A DNA stretch of 64,000 bases from Epiperipatus broadwayi (Eukaryota; Onychophora; Udeonychophora; Euonychophora; Peripatidae): contig JAQFVV010012498.1 of assembly GCA_028023455.1 (NCBI GenBank), forward strand, positions 3,626,797-3,690,796. Direction: 5' to 3'. A model generated the notes under the pieces. The model was not told where the DNA came from. It saw only the letters and a list, made by a program, of their open reading frames with translations, and made no database searches. The position numbers were made by a program, and so were the translations under genes. Shown one piece after another: positions 23,246 to 36,200 of the stretch; position 1 is the stretch's first letter; every line of letters starts with the position of its first letter.

Positions 23246-23348
23246 AGTTTTTTTTTTATATTTATGTCAAAGCATTGACAGGGAGGCGAACCCGGGCCAG
23301 CTGCTTGGAAGGCAGCTATGCTAACCGCTAGGCCACCCACCCTTAGCC
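23246..23348 (-). mobile_element. tRNA-like SINE copy 3, with target duplication
   Basis: The minus strand reads GGTGGGTGGCCTAGCGGTTAGC (box A TGGCCTAGCGG, an excellent match) then CCCGGGTTCGCCTCCC (box B), then ATGCTTTGACATAAATAT and an A tail. It is flanked by ATCAAAATTAT at 23235-23245 and 23349-23359. This copy has the best promoter boxes of the family in the window. Confidence 0.86.
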
Positions 23349-23359
23349 ATCAAAATTAT

Positions 23360-23878
23360 GATTTTACTACTTTTTAACATATTTTGCAAAAATCAGGTCC
23401 TCCTTTTTTGGCAATTAAGTTAACAAAGATTTTGAGATTGATTCAAAAATAGTTTTCATCATCAGCAAGAATGCCTCTTAAAGATGGCTCAGCAACAATC
23501 ATTCAGTGAGTCTAAATTAACAACATAAAAAAAACAATTATTACATTAGTTATTTTCACATTAGATTCAGTCTAGAGAAGCTTTTAAAATAGATTCTGGT
23601 TAATTACTTTATTAAATATTTTAACGGTTTGTGTTTACAGTATGTCAAAAATATGCTTCAAATTAATACATAAATAATACTCACTGCAAGACAATTTCAA
23701 TGTAGATTATCAACAACTTTTAATAATCAAAGATATGAATGTTAGTATATTTTGTAAGAACTGAACAGGTAAATTTTATCTTCATTAGAATAGCATATAC
23801 TTATCTATGCATTTTTCTTTATTAAAAATGCATAAACAGCATGCTGTCTTATCATTTTAATAATACCATGTATAGTTT
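23360..23878. other. AT-rich spacer
   Basis: Nothing recognised. Confidence 0.5.
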
Positions 23879-23960
23879 GGTGCAGTGTTAAAGTGAAAGA
23901 CTCTGCATCTTGGGATCTATGGACTAAAGTTCAATTCTATGAAGTCTTATGCTCAAACTT
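23879..23960 (+). repeat. Possible tRNA-like SINE relic
   Basis: TTGGTGCAGTGTTAAAGTG could be a decayed box A region, and AAGTTCAATTCTATG matches box B (GTTCNANTC) about 50 bp later, followed by GTCTTATGCTCAAACTTTTT. The spacing is right for a tRNA-derived head but there is no target duplication. The call is tentative. Confidence 0.35.
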
Positions 23961-24049
23961 TTTATAATTTTCTAAGTAATATATTATTTGATACTTTTTT
24001 ATTCCAAAAATGGTTAATTATATAAAAGTGAATAATCGAAATATTATCA

Positions 24050-24375
24050 TTGTCTTACAAGTAGACTATAATAAGTGCTTTGATCATGTTACTCATAAAA
24101 TCCTTGCAAGGCAAAACATTTAACTTCTACCTAAAGAATCAACAATTGACAATTTTGTACTTAAAAATCAAGAAACAAAAATATTCTTTCAAATAATTCC
24201 ATGTTTTTTCTTGTTTATAGTGTTGTTTATCATTGTATTAAAAGATTGCTGATTTTATATCTAGTACATTTATGTTAGTAATTGGCAAAGAGATATCTAC
24301 ATTGTCTTTTATTGATGATGTTCTGATTAAGGTGAATCCTAATTTTCAACTAGTAGAAGGTGTTTAATTAAGTTC
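24050..24375 (+). pseudogene. LINE reverse transcriptase relic (LINE c)
   Basis: About 24050-24110 reads VLQVDYNKCFDHVTHKIL, a palm motif A (family DYxKAFDSVxHxxL). About 24298-24330 reads TLSFIDDVLIKVN, a palm motif C (FxDD). The roughly 200 bp between the motifs is about the length expected after deletions. Several frames and stops are involved. It differs in sequence from LINE a and LINE b, so a third lineage is likely. Confidence 0.55.
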
Positions 24376-27300
24376 TCACAGATAATTGCTTTACTCATTT
24401 TATTAAATAAATTTTCAACTTTACAGATTTCTGTATGGCAGACACTTATTTTCATTTTTTCGTGATTTTTATTCATTTTTTATTTTACTATTATGTATAT
24501 TACTAAAAAGAGTCAATAAAACTTTAAATCAACCATGAAATAATAAATTTAACTATATTATACAACAAAAAATATAATATTATCCAATGCAATTTAAGAC
24601 ATTTTGTAGGGAAGATGATACTTTACATACTATGGTGTCTCTTATTGATGTACTCTAGTAGGTATTAATAACATGTAAATGTTTAAATTTGATTTTCACA
24701 TTACAAATTATGCTGTAATGGAAATTGATTGGAATAAAGCTCTTGTATTTTAATCAGTACTACATCATTAATGAAAAAAATCTGAAGTTTTTTTTTAACA
24801 TTAATTTACAAGATTATTGAAATAGTGAGTTTGTTAAATGTACAAAAATTTCATTTCTGGAGAAATGAAAAAGTTAATATCTAAGTGTAATAGATCAAAT
24901 TAGATTGTTAAATATCATATTTGTAATGAACTCTAATAATGTGCACAACATTTATTCATCATTATATTATGATTTCATCTATGCTATTGACACCTTCATT
25001 AATTTCCTTAGTAAAATATTGTTTGATAATGAATTACTTTATACACTGAGATTGTTTAAAAAAGGCTCAATAAAAATACTCATATTCAAAATAAAGAAAT
25101 CATACAATTGTATTAATAAGATTAGGATTGAACTCATTTCTCTAAAAAAAAAACCTCTCTGTGTACATTTCTTCAAACTTTATTAGAGAAGATAAGAAAT
25201 ATTTTAAATATTTATTTATCTACTAAAATGTAAAACACTTTTTTAAAATAAATACTTCTTATTGATGCATTATTATATTATTAAGGAGCATTATATTAAC
25301 TAAAAATATTGCATTATGAACTTTCAACCTCATAGCTATTGTAATATTTTATGAAATCTACATTAAATCTGCATTATACTAAAAAAAATATTAAATGTTT
25401 TTACATAACTACCAACTGCATGACTGCAAAGTTCCAAGAATATAAAAGACAAACAGTCTAAACAGTCAAGTTTATTAGAATACCTTTGATCTTTTGAACT
25501 TTGAGCAACATATTAAATAGTAACTAGTGTCTTCCACCAAAAATTTTCAACAGATCTATATTAGAAAATTAATATAATAAAAAACTATTATTTAAAAAAA
25601 TAAAAAAATCATTCCAATAAAATCTATTCTATGTTATGATCCATTCATATATTGTTGACTTGAGTAACATTTTGCAAAAGTTTTGAAATCATGCATGTAA
25701 TATCATTGAATCAGCATTACAAACAAACAAACACTTAGGCAAGAGATAAATTCTTCATTATTTCCATTATGTAATAATTGTTTTTTTTTTCTTAAACTAA
25801 ATTAAATTAATCATAAAAAATACCTTACAGTCTGAGTGTTATATTATCATATTATTATTAGACTAAGTGAATCATTAAGTAGTATTATTTGCTTATATGA
25901 ACTTAACAATAGTCTGTAAAACTAATATTGATCATGAAGTGTTAATTTAATTATGACTAATACACAGAGCTGCTTCAATGTCATTCTTCATGAATACTTA
26001 GTTAGAGATAACATACTACTCCAATTATGTATGTATTATGATAACTTTTCTATCCATAATCAGATATTATCTAGGGTATTATAATGAACTATTAGTAATT
26101 ATCATTAGTGTAAATTTGCATTCCATTTCTTTATTGATGTTAATTCTAGGACAGTAATTCAAACATAATTAAATAACCTATAGTTTCCTAATACTTTTAC
26201 TGCATTTATATATAGAAAAAAAATAATGAACTAAATTTTTTATTGTTGTCATTATTTTTATCTGCTTCAAACACTAAGCTGTTAAAACATGTCACCTACA
26301 TGTACAACCATATTGATTATTCACAGTCACCACAAAAGTTTAGTTAATAAATATTAAGTTTGTAATTTATTTAAAAATTTCAGAAAATACTGCTTTGTTT
26401 TTGAAAATTCTTACTATATTTTATTCTTTGTAAAAACAGTCTCTATCTTATTTTAATCTTTAAGCTTTGCTTTCTTTACTTGTGATTACTTATTTTTTTA
26501 ATGTCTTATTTTTTTATAAATAAATAGACAAGTTAATAACGAACATGATACTAAATAAATCATTTCAAATTGAAGAAATGAGAAGTAATCATAATTATCC
26601 CCATACACTACGTTTATAGTGTTATGAATAGTCAGTTAGTTGACTTGATGGAGATAAATAAATATAATTAAATTTTTTAACATCTATCTTTATAATTAAA
26701 TATATTTCGTTGACCAAAAATAATAATAATATAAAGTTTGGTGTTAAACTATGCAAATAATAAATTACCTGTAGTTACATAACGTGATAATTTTGGTAAA
26801 ATTAATTTAGTAGACTATTTTCATAAAACCAAATCAAGTTATTAATTTTACTGCCTGTTCATATATAATATTTTAATATAAAAAGTAATTAATAACATTA
26901 TTTTACTTAGAAATTAATTATGACTAACAATATTCTCGGCGGAAGAAAAATGAAAAATTAAAATGCCATACATCAGACAGTATTATACTTTTGGAAATTA
27001 ATAAAAAAAAAAGTGTAATTGACATAGAAATATTTGTGTAATAAACTGCGGCAGTCATTATAGTCTGCTTTGACAATAGAGAAAAATCAAATTTTCTTAA
27101 AATAATCAAATCAAATGTTTTACTCTTGGGAAACACTATTTTCAATTTCATTTATTAAATTATTTACATAAAGAAAATAAAATTAATGATAAAGTTTAAT
27201 GACGGAAAGCAAAATCTTTTGTTTAATCTCTTGATATTCAAGAGAAAAAATATTAATTGTGATCGCAACAAAATTTTTAAATTTTAACCTGTGCGATATT

Positions 27301-27530
27301 TAAAGTTGAAGATCAAAATTATCTTATTACAAATAAAAACTTTTATTATAAGCGTACATTATTTTATACTGTTCTGATATAAAAAGAAAGCAAGATAGAA
27401 ATCTCAAAGATGATGTGTAAATATCTAACGCGCTCTTATTCATATTTTACAAAATAAAACATAAACAACATTAAATTTGTATTAAACTGCATAGTGCTTA
27501 CTATTATACTTTTCTTTCTTTTAGCTAACT
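24376..27530. other. Long AT-rich gene-free stretch
   Basis: Part of 24400-25190 may be more of LINE c, and a 93-codon ORF sits at 24905-25186, but I recognise no motif in it. The rest shows only short homopolymers. No RNA gene seen. Confidence 0.5.
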
Positions 27531-27536
27531 AACTAA

Positions 27537-27700
27537 ATAAGTAGATAGATAGTTAGGTAGGTAGGTAGGTAGATAGGTAGACGTTAAGTAAGTAGATAGG
27601 TATGTAAATAGATAGACAGTTAGACCAACTGACACAGGATCAATCGATAGGTAAGAAGATAGGTAAATAGATATGTAGTTGAGTGGATAAATAAATAAAA
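27537..27700. repeat. Degenerate tetranucleotide repeat (GATA/GTAG type)
   Basis: Repeated TAGATAG and TAGGTAGG units with interruptions. The 62-codon minus-strand ORF across it is a by-product of the repeat. Confidence 0.9.
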
Positions 27701-28085
27701 TAGATTTTAACAACTTACTGCAAGGTTAAAAGCCTTCCCATCATTCACCAACTTATAGATTTAGAGAAAGAGAGAAATTGGCAATTGTATATCAATAATG
27801 ATTTTTATGTTTTTCTATCATTATATCTATTATATACAACTGCATATGTTGACAATGAAAAACCTATGTAAACTAATAACATATTTGAAACTTAAAACAT
27901 TTCTATGAACTATTTCAGATAACTGTGCTAGTCACTTGTTTACTGTATATGCATATATAATATTAATGCTGTTGAATAATATATAAATCTACTATTTGCA
28001 TTTTTTGTTTCCGTATTACAATCTCTCATAAAGGAGTATAACTATTCAGAATGAAACAAGAGGGGGAAAATGTTCCAGTTTTGAA
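27701..28085. other. AT-rich spacer
   Basis: Nothing recognised. Confidence 0.5.
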
Positions 28086-28089
28086 ATGA

Positions 28090-28365
28090 TTAAATAAACC
28101 ATTCAGTGAATAGTAATATACATCCAGATATAAAACAAACTGGTCTATTTTTCTGTTTATTTGATATTTTAAAATATTGTCTTTTAATTTCTTCAGCATA
28201 TTTTTTCTTACATGCCATATGTTCGTAATGAAAACAATTGACATTACAGTTCTTTAGAATATCTTTGAGATAATCCTTATAATGTCGACAAGGTCTACTC
28301 CCATGAAATCTATGCTCAAGTTCAATATAAAACCCCTTTTTATTAAGTCTTTTCATTGTTCATTT
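28090..28365 (-). pseudogene. LINE b C-terminal tail fragment
   Basis: The 88-codon minus-strand ORF (28356-28090) has IELEHRFHGSRPCRHYKDYLKD and then EHMACKKK, matching the basic LINE tail G-x-R-x2-YKD-x-LK ... W-x2-A-x-DR. It is closely related to the decayed tail near 17255-17300 (LEYDFHG, GRPYLHYK). Upstream RT motifs are not visible, so this is a short 3' fragment. Confidence 0.5.
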
Positions 28366-28919
28366 GTTTTACATGCTCAACTCAACAAAGATATGATTTT
28401 ATAATAAGAAATTTTAATTGTATAGCATCACATCCAGCAAATTAAAGAACATATTGATTTGTATCATGACCTTTGCATTATATTTTTAATATTAAAATTG
28501 TTTCTGTATTAATGTATATACAAGCATATGTACATATAATTTTATATTCAAATAATAAAACAATTACAATAATATAAATTCCAACTTTTCATCCATATAA
28601 GAGTGATTTCAATTACCTAAGTAGTCTTTGTCGACTAAGTTTAAATCTTTTAAAACCAAAGGTATCATGCGTGTTCAAAGACAATCTATTTTCAGATTTC
28701 CCATAATTCATTAATTTTTATATGTAAGTCTAAGTGTGTTTCTATAAATATTTAATCACACATGTTTTAATCAATTTTTTTAAAAAAAAAAAACACCCGC
28801 ATTACTAGTATATTTAGTATTGAAATATCTATAACAATATTTGAGCAAGATACACTACATTGAATGCCTGGCTCAAGAAAGTAACAAATATTATACTTCA
28901 TAATTGTCTACATAATCTG

Positions 28920-28920
<1 letters not shown>
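28366..28920. other. AT-rich spacer
   Basis: A segment near 28430-28460 (CAGCAAATTAAAGAA) resembles 17357-17374 (CTGTCAAATTAAAGAA) and probably belongs to the same LINE b tail. Nothing else recognised. Confidence 0.45.
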
Positions 28921-28968
<48 letters not shown>

Positions 28969-28976
28969 TATACTCT

Positions 28977-29013
<37 letters not shown>
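28921..29013. repeat. Two (TA)n tracts separated by a short spacer
   Basis: (TA)n at 28922-28964 and 28980-29013, with ATCAGATATACTCTT between them. Confidence 0.97.
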
Positions 29014-29015
<2 letters not shown>

Positions 29016-30159
29016 AACTAATTTACTTTTTAGATGACTGAAACAAAACAATAATTTAATTTCATGTATATATAAATTTAGATATGTTTAAATTTAATAC
29101 TTTATATTTTAGATATATTTAAAATGTTTATTTCATTACATATTTCTAAAATATATGAACAAAACCACATCTGAATATGTGTATAAAATTATTTTTGAAC
29201 AAAGTTTAAAGAAACTATTCATCATTTTATCAATAATAAAGTCTTGCCAAAGTTAAGATCATACTATAATAACCTGCCTATCTGCACTTCTATGACAATT
29301 GTTTTATGATTTATGACATTTCTTCATGCTTTCAGAAGTATGATTCAAAAAAAATATTAGATTGGCTCTCTATTTATATATACATGTATTTCTCACAACA
29401 ACCTCTAATCATCAGATAAACAAGAGGGAAAATACTTAAATATTTTTTACTAGAAATGATAAACTGAATTTTTCTTTAGATATATTTGCAATCAAATAGC
29501 TATAAAAACAATACTAAAACTTTTAATTCATGTTACACATATCTTTCAATTGGTGATGATTATTTATATATGCAATTATAGCATTTAAATATAATAATAA
29601 TAATGCTAGTAGTTTTATTGGAAAGATGTTTATCTAATGATCAGAAGTTAGGTTGCCTAAATATATGCTTAGCAAGAGAAGTCAGTCATATCTTTTTCAT
29701 TGGTTTATAGTTTCCAAAAGTATGAAGCTCCTAGAATGCTATGAATTAATTTGATTGTTTGTGTATGTCTCTTCAGTAAAGTATTTGTTATTACATTTTG
29801 GGCTATCATTCAAAATAAAAAAAAAAAAAATCATTTTTATTATGCATGTACTTTTAGATAACTTCCAATAATCAACTGATTTAAAAATTTAAATATCTTG
29901 ACATCCCAGAGAAGCAATAAATAAAAATTTTTGTTTTTATTTATGTATGATTTTTATTACAAATAAATTGACATTTAAGCTTAATCACACATGGCACCAA
30001 CTGGGAAATGAATAGAGAAATTCTAAAAGCAGTAATATATAAAAAAAACTTCAATGTCACCAATAGGAAAAAACAGGCATATAAAATTGATAATAAAATA
30101 AAAGTTACAAACTCTTCAGCACAATGTGTTTTTTTTTTTAAATTATTTTAAATAGGAGG
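29014..30159. other. AT-rich gene-free stretch
   Basis: Nothing recognised on either strand. Confidence 0.5.
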
Positions 30160-30385
30160 AAATCTGCATGTATCATTATGTTTGTTTGTGACAATTTGGT
30201 CTTTTGAGTATCTCAAAGACTTATCTGATCTAATAATGGTGGAAAGTGTCACATCTGAATAGGACCCTGGTATTAGAAAAATCAACATATTGCAATCTGA
30301 ATATATACCATGGAGTGAGTATGCTGATGATGATAACTCTTGCTTAACTGCATTAGCATGTTCATCTCTTCTAGTACTGATATGA
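30160..30385 (-). pseudogene. Penelope-like element fragment, GIY-YIG region
   Basis: The minus strand from about 30385 reads [14 protein letters not shown] and continues as a sequence about 200 bp long that aligns base by base with plus-strand 38445-38655 (CATGCTAATGCAGTTAA, ATATTCAG, TGATTTTTCTA, TTGAGATACT, AAAGACCA/AAGGCCA, TTTCCTCC). The ISTR...EHANAV stretch fits the second helix of a Penelope-type GIY-YIG domain. Frameshifts and stops are frequent. Confidence 0.6.
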
Positions 30386-32815
30386 TGATTGTTTATAATT
30401 ACATAAAAAGCTTTACAAATGTTACATGAAATTTAGCATCAGTGCATCGAAAATAGTCAATCTACTTCAAGTCAAGATCACATGTAGAATGATGAATTTC
30501 TATAAAAATATTAAGTCTATAAAAAGAAGCAGTAGAAATTATTTAAGATTGTCTTATAAAATGATCATAAAAGGCAAATTTATGAATCCAACTTTTTAAT
30601 TATCATAATGAGAAGACTATATCTAGTATGTTCCATATTAAAACAAAAAGTACAGCTTATTCATCTTAGATTTACTTATTCATTTATTTATTTGAATATT
30701 TTTAATTGCTGATTGCTATAAACATATTGTCATTATATTTAACAAAACAATAAATATAATTTAAGTTTACAGCAGTCAGCTTATAATAATGAAACTTTAT
30801 AAAGAGCAATTTTAAATAAAAAAAAATATTCTCTTCATTGCTCCTATTATTTTAGTTAGCATTAAAAATGTGTTCTAATAGAAATTATTTGATCTTAGAA
30901 TTATTTACTGTCAGTTCCTGTTATTTTACATTTGTGAAATTATTGTGAACCTTTTCTTAAAATATTTCTTCATATATGTATCTGCTCTATCTTAATTAAG
31001 AATTGTGTAAGTGTTCCTATATTACTTCAAGAAAGAACATAAGAACTGAAGTGATAGTTTTTCTTATAAAAAAGGAATGAACTTTTTTAATCTCTTAAAA
31101 AGGATATTATAGATATCATGTACATATTTTTTTATGTTTAGATTTATTATAGCCATAGATCATATATTATATTATGATTATTATTAAGTATGGTATTACA
31201 AATTTGTTTGTATAAATGGTGTTCCAGAGGTGGAATTTGTAAGACATACATTAGAAGGTTTTATCATGTGGGTTAATTGCAATATTACAGATGTTTCTGA
31301 ATGATCATTTAAAATTATTAATGATTGCATCCTGAGGTATAACAGCCTTTTGCATATTTATGAAAAGCATTTATGAAAGAAAGTGTTATAAATATCAGTA
31401 TTTGTGTGAAATTTTTAAATAATTTATAAATGTTTTTCACCTTTATGCAATACTAGTTTTGTAAATATACATATTGTATGCCTTTTGTACATGCATGTTT
31501 ATTATTATAATTAACTCCATATCTTTTATTATTAGCAATATTTTTGAGACAATTTTAAATAGATATTATATTATTTTTATGTGTATTTATCCATCCATGA
31601 GAGAGAGAGGTCATTCATTCATTGGAACTACCTGCAAGTAGTATCAGATGCTCAATCGCATTTTTTCTAGCTCATATTTCCCTTATTCATTATGACTAGA
31701 ATTTCAATATTAGAATATGTATTGGGATTTATTCACAGGCATGTTTAGTTTTATGATTTATAATCTCCACTTTAATTTTTTAATCTAAAATATATTATCA
31801 GTATCAAGCATTGTTATTTTCTCATCCCAGCATATATATTGATAATGTTAAAAATGTCTCATATTGCATAATATTTGTTACTATCATATTAATATTTATT
31901 AAGCATTCCTATGCCGATTTTTAATACTGTTTTTGATTAAAAAGGTGTATAATATCTCCTAATAGTCTGGATTAAAGGCATAGATATATATTGTTTTACT
32001 TTAAGGATTCTGATTTGTAAATAAAAGTCATATTTGATAAATAAGAAAACTCTTGGGTAGTGAATATAACTTACATGATAAAATTGTAGAAATGTTTTTA
32101 AGAAAGATACTTATTAATATTTGTAAATATAGCATAGTAGGTTAAAAGAAATAATAATGATTACTGTAAATAATTATTTTTATTACATGAATTATTATAT
32201 GTTGTAAATAAATGTTTTTGGTATTAATTAAATAAATTTAAACTTTATTGTGATTATGATATCATTGCATAAGTACATCTATTTATCAGAAAATCTATTT
32301 TAATAAAATTTGCATTAATAATTATTTTTAAGAGTACATTTCAATAGTCACATCGTGTTTGTACTTTCATTTTGCTTAGTAGTTATTAAATGATTTTATC
32401 CTGCATTCTTAGAAGTTAAATGTTATATTATTTAGTTCATTCAAATGCACTTATCATGTAGTTGTCAACATAAAAGAAGCTCTTACTTCCATCCATATTA
32501 TGTTGATATTGTGAATTCAAATTTGCAACAGAAAATATAAAACTTGTGTATTTTATCATTAGTAGAAGTGAAATAGTTATATTTAAATAATTGTAAAATA
32601 TTTCAAAGTGTTTTTAAGCTACTAATCATATATTACTTAAGAATTTGAGTACTGTGTTAGAATGTAGTTTTATTTCTATTTTCTTAAAAAACTAAGATTT
32701 CAAAACAAATTGATAAAAATTTCAAATATTCTATGTTTAGCTTAAATAATAGCCATCATATTTTTTGTTAAGAAGTTAAAGTATTACCATTAACTTTCTT
32801 GTTGCAAGCACATTT
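30386..32815. other. AT-rich gene-free stretch
   Basis: No coding motif, RNA gene or repeat element recognised. Confidence 0.5.
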
Positions 32816-32969
32816 TATTCTGAATTTGAACCCTGAGATCAAGATATTTTAAACTTGTAAAAGAACCTAACCTGAGATTAAGATATTTTGTACTTGCAAA
32901 AGAACTTATATTTGATATATATATATATATATATATATATATCATATATATATATATATATATATAATT

Positions 32970-33009
<40 letters not shown>

Positions 33010-33060
33010 GAATTAAGATAAGATATTTTGAATTATAAAAGAATCTTATATTTTAATAAT
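32816..33060. repeat. Diverged tandem repeat with embedded (TA)n palindromes
   Basis: A unit of about 50 bp containing GAGAT(C/T)AAGATATTTT...CTTGTAAAAGAAC is repeated (32836 and about 32874) and recurs diverged after the (TA)n block (AAGATATTTTGAATTATAAAAGAA, near 33020). The middle (32919-33005) is (TA)n with TTCTTATATA facing TATATTAAGAA. Confidence 0.7.
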
Positions 33061-33185
33061 TTTATTTAATTGTGGTATTGCCTACACGGAGATTAATACT
33101 CAGGTGTTTTAAAAATCGATGTTATAAGGTGTCTGTTCATGTAACCTTTGATTGTAGAGCTAGTGATTGATATTTTGTTTGGTTT

Positions 33186-33188
<3 letters not shown>

Positions 33189-33226
<38 letters not shown>

Positions 33227-33239
33227 ATACTTGTAGGTT

Positions 33240-33275
<36 letters not shown>

Positions 33276-33290
33276 AACCTACAAGTATAG
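33189..33290. repeat. (TA)n tracts and a perfect-armed palindrome
   Basis: 33225-33290: CTATACTTGTAGGTTACAAT is followed by (TA)n and its exact reverse complement ATTGTAACCTACAAGTATAG. A further (TA)n precedes it (33189-33224). Confidence 0.95.
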
Positions 33291-36200
33291 AGACTGATTA
33301 ACTATTGCCACCAACACTTCTTCCACATGATTGCCTGGTATTTTATAACTGATCAGAAACCAAGACTTGTAATCCCATTTGAAAGGGATAAAATAATGTT
33401 ATTGTATAAGCTAAACTCAGTGACTTTCAAATATGACATATTCCAAAATACTAAAAGGAAAGGGATAAATATTTAAAATAATTATCATTAAAATAAAAGG
33501 CAACATTAATAATTTAAAAAGAGGAAACTTCTCATACTCACTCTTATAAAAGTAAAGACTCTTACTATTGGAAGCATAAGTCATTAAATGTTGCACTAAA
33601 ATTCTTCATTTCATAACATCTACCACTACCACACTTCTTATCAATCTTTTAAGCATCTTATTGCCATGATCAGAGGAACATTTGTATTATAAAATGTGCA
33701 CATGTTTGTTTAAATATTTGCCACAATGATATCTTATTTGAAACAGTTTTTTTTATTATTTAGCAATAATAATTTCTTTTATAATATATTTTATAAATAA
33801 AGTGAGTATTTCAGTGTAAAGTTGATTAAATTTGATTATGACAAAATAAATTATCTTTTAACTCCTGCAGATTATTTAGCAAAGAATAAAATCCTAATGA
33901 CAAGGATAGTGAGACATATTCTTATTGTCAAGATAATGTCACCAAAATTATGATAATATTAATAACACTAATATTTTAAATAAACACGGCAAACTCTTGA
34001 TTTAGAATAATAGAAAATAATTTACTAAAATAACATTCAAATATTAAGAATGTATAAGGGATTTTATGTTCTGTCTAAATATCATAATAATAAACCTAAT
34101 TTAATCATTTCCAAACTTAAATAAAGTAATTTCATGATCTAAACTGATAAAGAAATAATAATGTGATCTTATAAATATAATGATTATTAAGAAACTAACA
34201 AAATTGACTAAAGTTATCTTGAATGATAAATATGAAAGTATGATTTTTATTCAACAAAATGATCTCTTTCTTAGAGGTAATTTTAATATCTTAAATGCAA
34301 TTTCAATAAAATGAATCTTACATCAAAAATGTAATACCCATGTACTCTTATGACATGAACATTTAAGGTTCTTCATAATACTCTTGTGATTTTTATTAGA
34401 TCTCTGAATAATAAATGAATGATATGGACAAATAACTATAAGAGAATTTTAATTTACAATAAAATATTTATTTTCACATTGAACAAAGATCAAACAACAA
34501 ATCTGTCATATCTTCTAATGTCATTTAGCAAAAAAATCTATACATAACTTTTTTTAAAAAAAAATATCAAAAAATTACAGCTTATAATTTTATAATGTAA
34601 AGATAAAATAAAAATAAATAAATAAAATTAATATGGCTGGTCCATAAAACTTTCTATAAACCTGAATATGTCTAAGTTCTCACATGTACATAACATTCAT
34701 ACTATTAGAGTGTCTCTTATGAATATTTAATACAATTCAAAATTATAAGCTTACCAATCTAGTGATGAGATGTATATTAAATATTGTTATTTTCAGTTGA
34801 AACATAACTTAAAATTGTTAATCTTTATTATTTATCAAGTTTATATCCTAAGTATGAGAAAAACGTAATCACAGGACTTACACATCAACAATATAACTTA
34901 CACTCAGGTAAATAGAAGTGTAACAAAGGTGAGGATAACATTCCTCAATACCTGATGAAAAACATAAACTGCCAGAATAAAGTCATGTTAATATACTATC
35001 CATAACTTTATACAAAATACACTACCAACAAAATAAACCCACATTTGGATGAAAAAAATAAGACAAAATAAAAGTTTGATCGCATTTACTCATAAATAAA
35101 TGCATCTACTTTTGAGGTTAGTGAGTAATGAACTAGGAAATAATCTCTAGTCTTGAAGCAATAAAAATGAAACATCATGAAACAGTAATAATAATAACTG
35201 GGTTTGACTTACATTCAGCACTGCCTGCTGTAATATAATAAAGGTAATAAAATACCTTTGAAAATATAACAATATAGAGAGAATCTATGCATCAATATCC
35301 TAATCTATACTGGCAAAATAAACATTCTTAGAAAATAAAGACAGACTAAGCCACCATCTGTTAAACAAATACAATAATGAACAGGTATGTAAAAATTATA
35401 AATAAATAATTAATGCTAAACCTAACTCAATAAAAATTAGCCATAAAATAAATAAAAGAAGCAATAAAAATATATACCCACTTATACTTCATTCAGAATG
35501 GATATACATCTTCAATAAATAAATAATTCATAAGAAGTATACATATAAAATTTTCAAAATATATTATTATCAAATAATAATATTCTGAGAACTTTGCTAG
35601 AACCATTTACAAAAATAGAATATAAAATTATACACAAATGATATGCATATTAAAATAATAATGGCATTATAAGAAAAAATAATAAATATTAAAACTTAAA
35701 ATTAAAACCTTTTATCATTTATAAAGTAAAATAAAACCCCTTCTGTTTTCAACCATGAAACAGGATACAGTTAATAAAGCAAAACAAAAATTTTAGACAA
35801 TGAAGATATCTAGCATACAAGAATACAGCATAATTAAGTAGTATAAATACTTTGTAATTGTAATTCAGTAGAAAATATTTAAAATAATTCTAGTACAAAT
35901 GTGTAGATATGGCCATTTATTAAAAAAAAAAAATTCCATGTAATAAGCAATAACAACATTTATTTCTCACAATAAAATAGTCATTTATCTTGTTTATCAT
36001 TGAAAGCATTTTATTAAATAATAATGATAATAATAAGCAGAAAGAATAATTATTTTTAAAGCATCATTTAAAATGTTCTTAGAACAGTTTTCAGAACAAT
36101 GATGATCATGAAAAAGAGAGAGAATGAATAAGCAGCCTTTCATTATTAATTGAAAAATAATATATTAATCTTTGCTTAAGATAATAATAATATTAAAAAA

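Noticed and set aside
24905-25186. 93-codon ORF as a gene
   Set aside because: AT-driven Ile/Lys/Asn/Leu composition and no motif; possibly part of the LINE c relic but unsupported.
34850-35200. Possible decayed coding region
   Set aside because: Locally more balanced codon-like sequence, but no motif could be named and stops are frequent in all frames.
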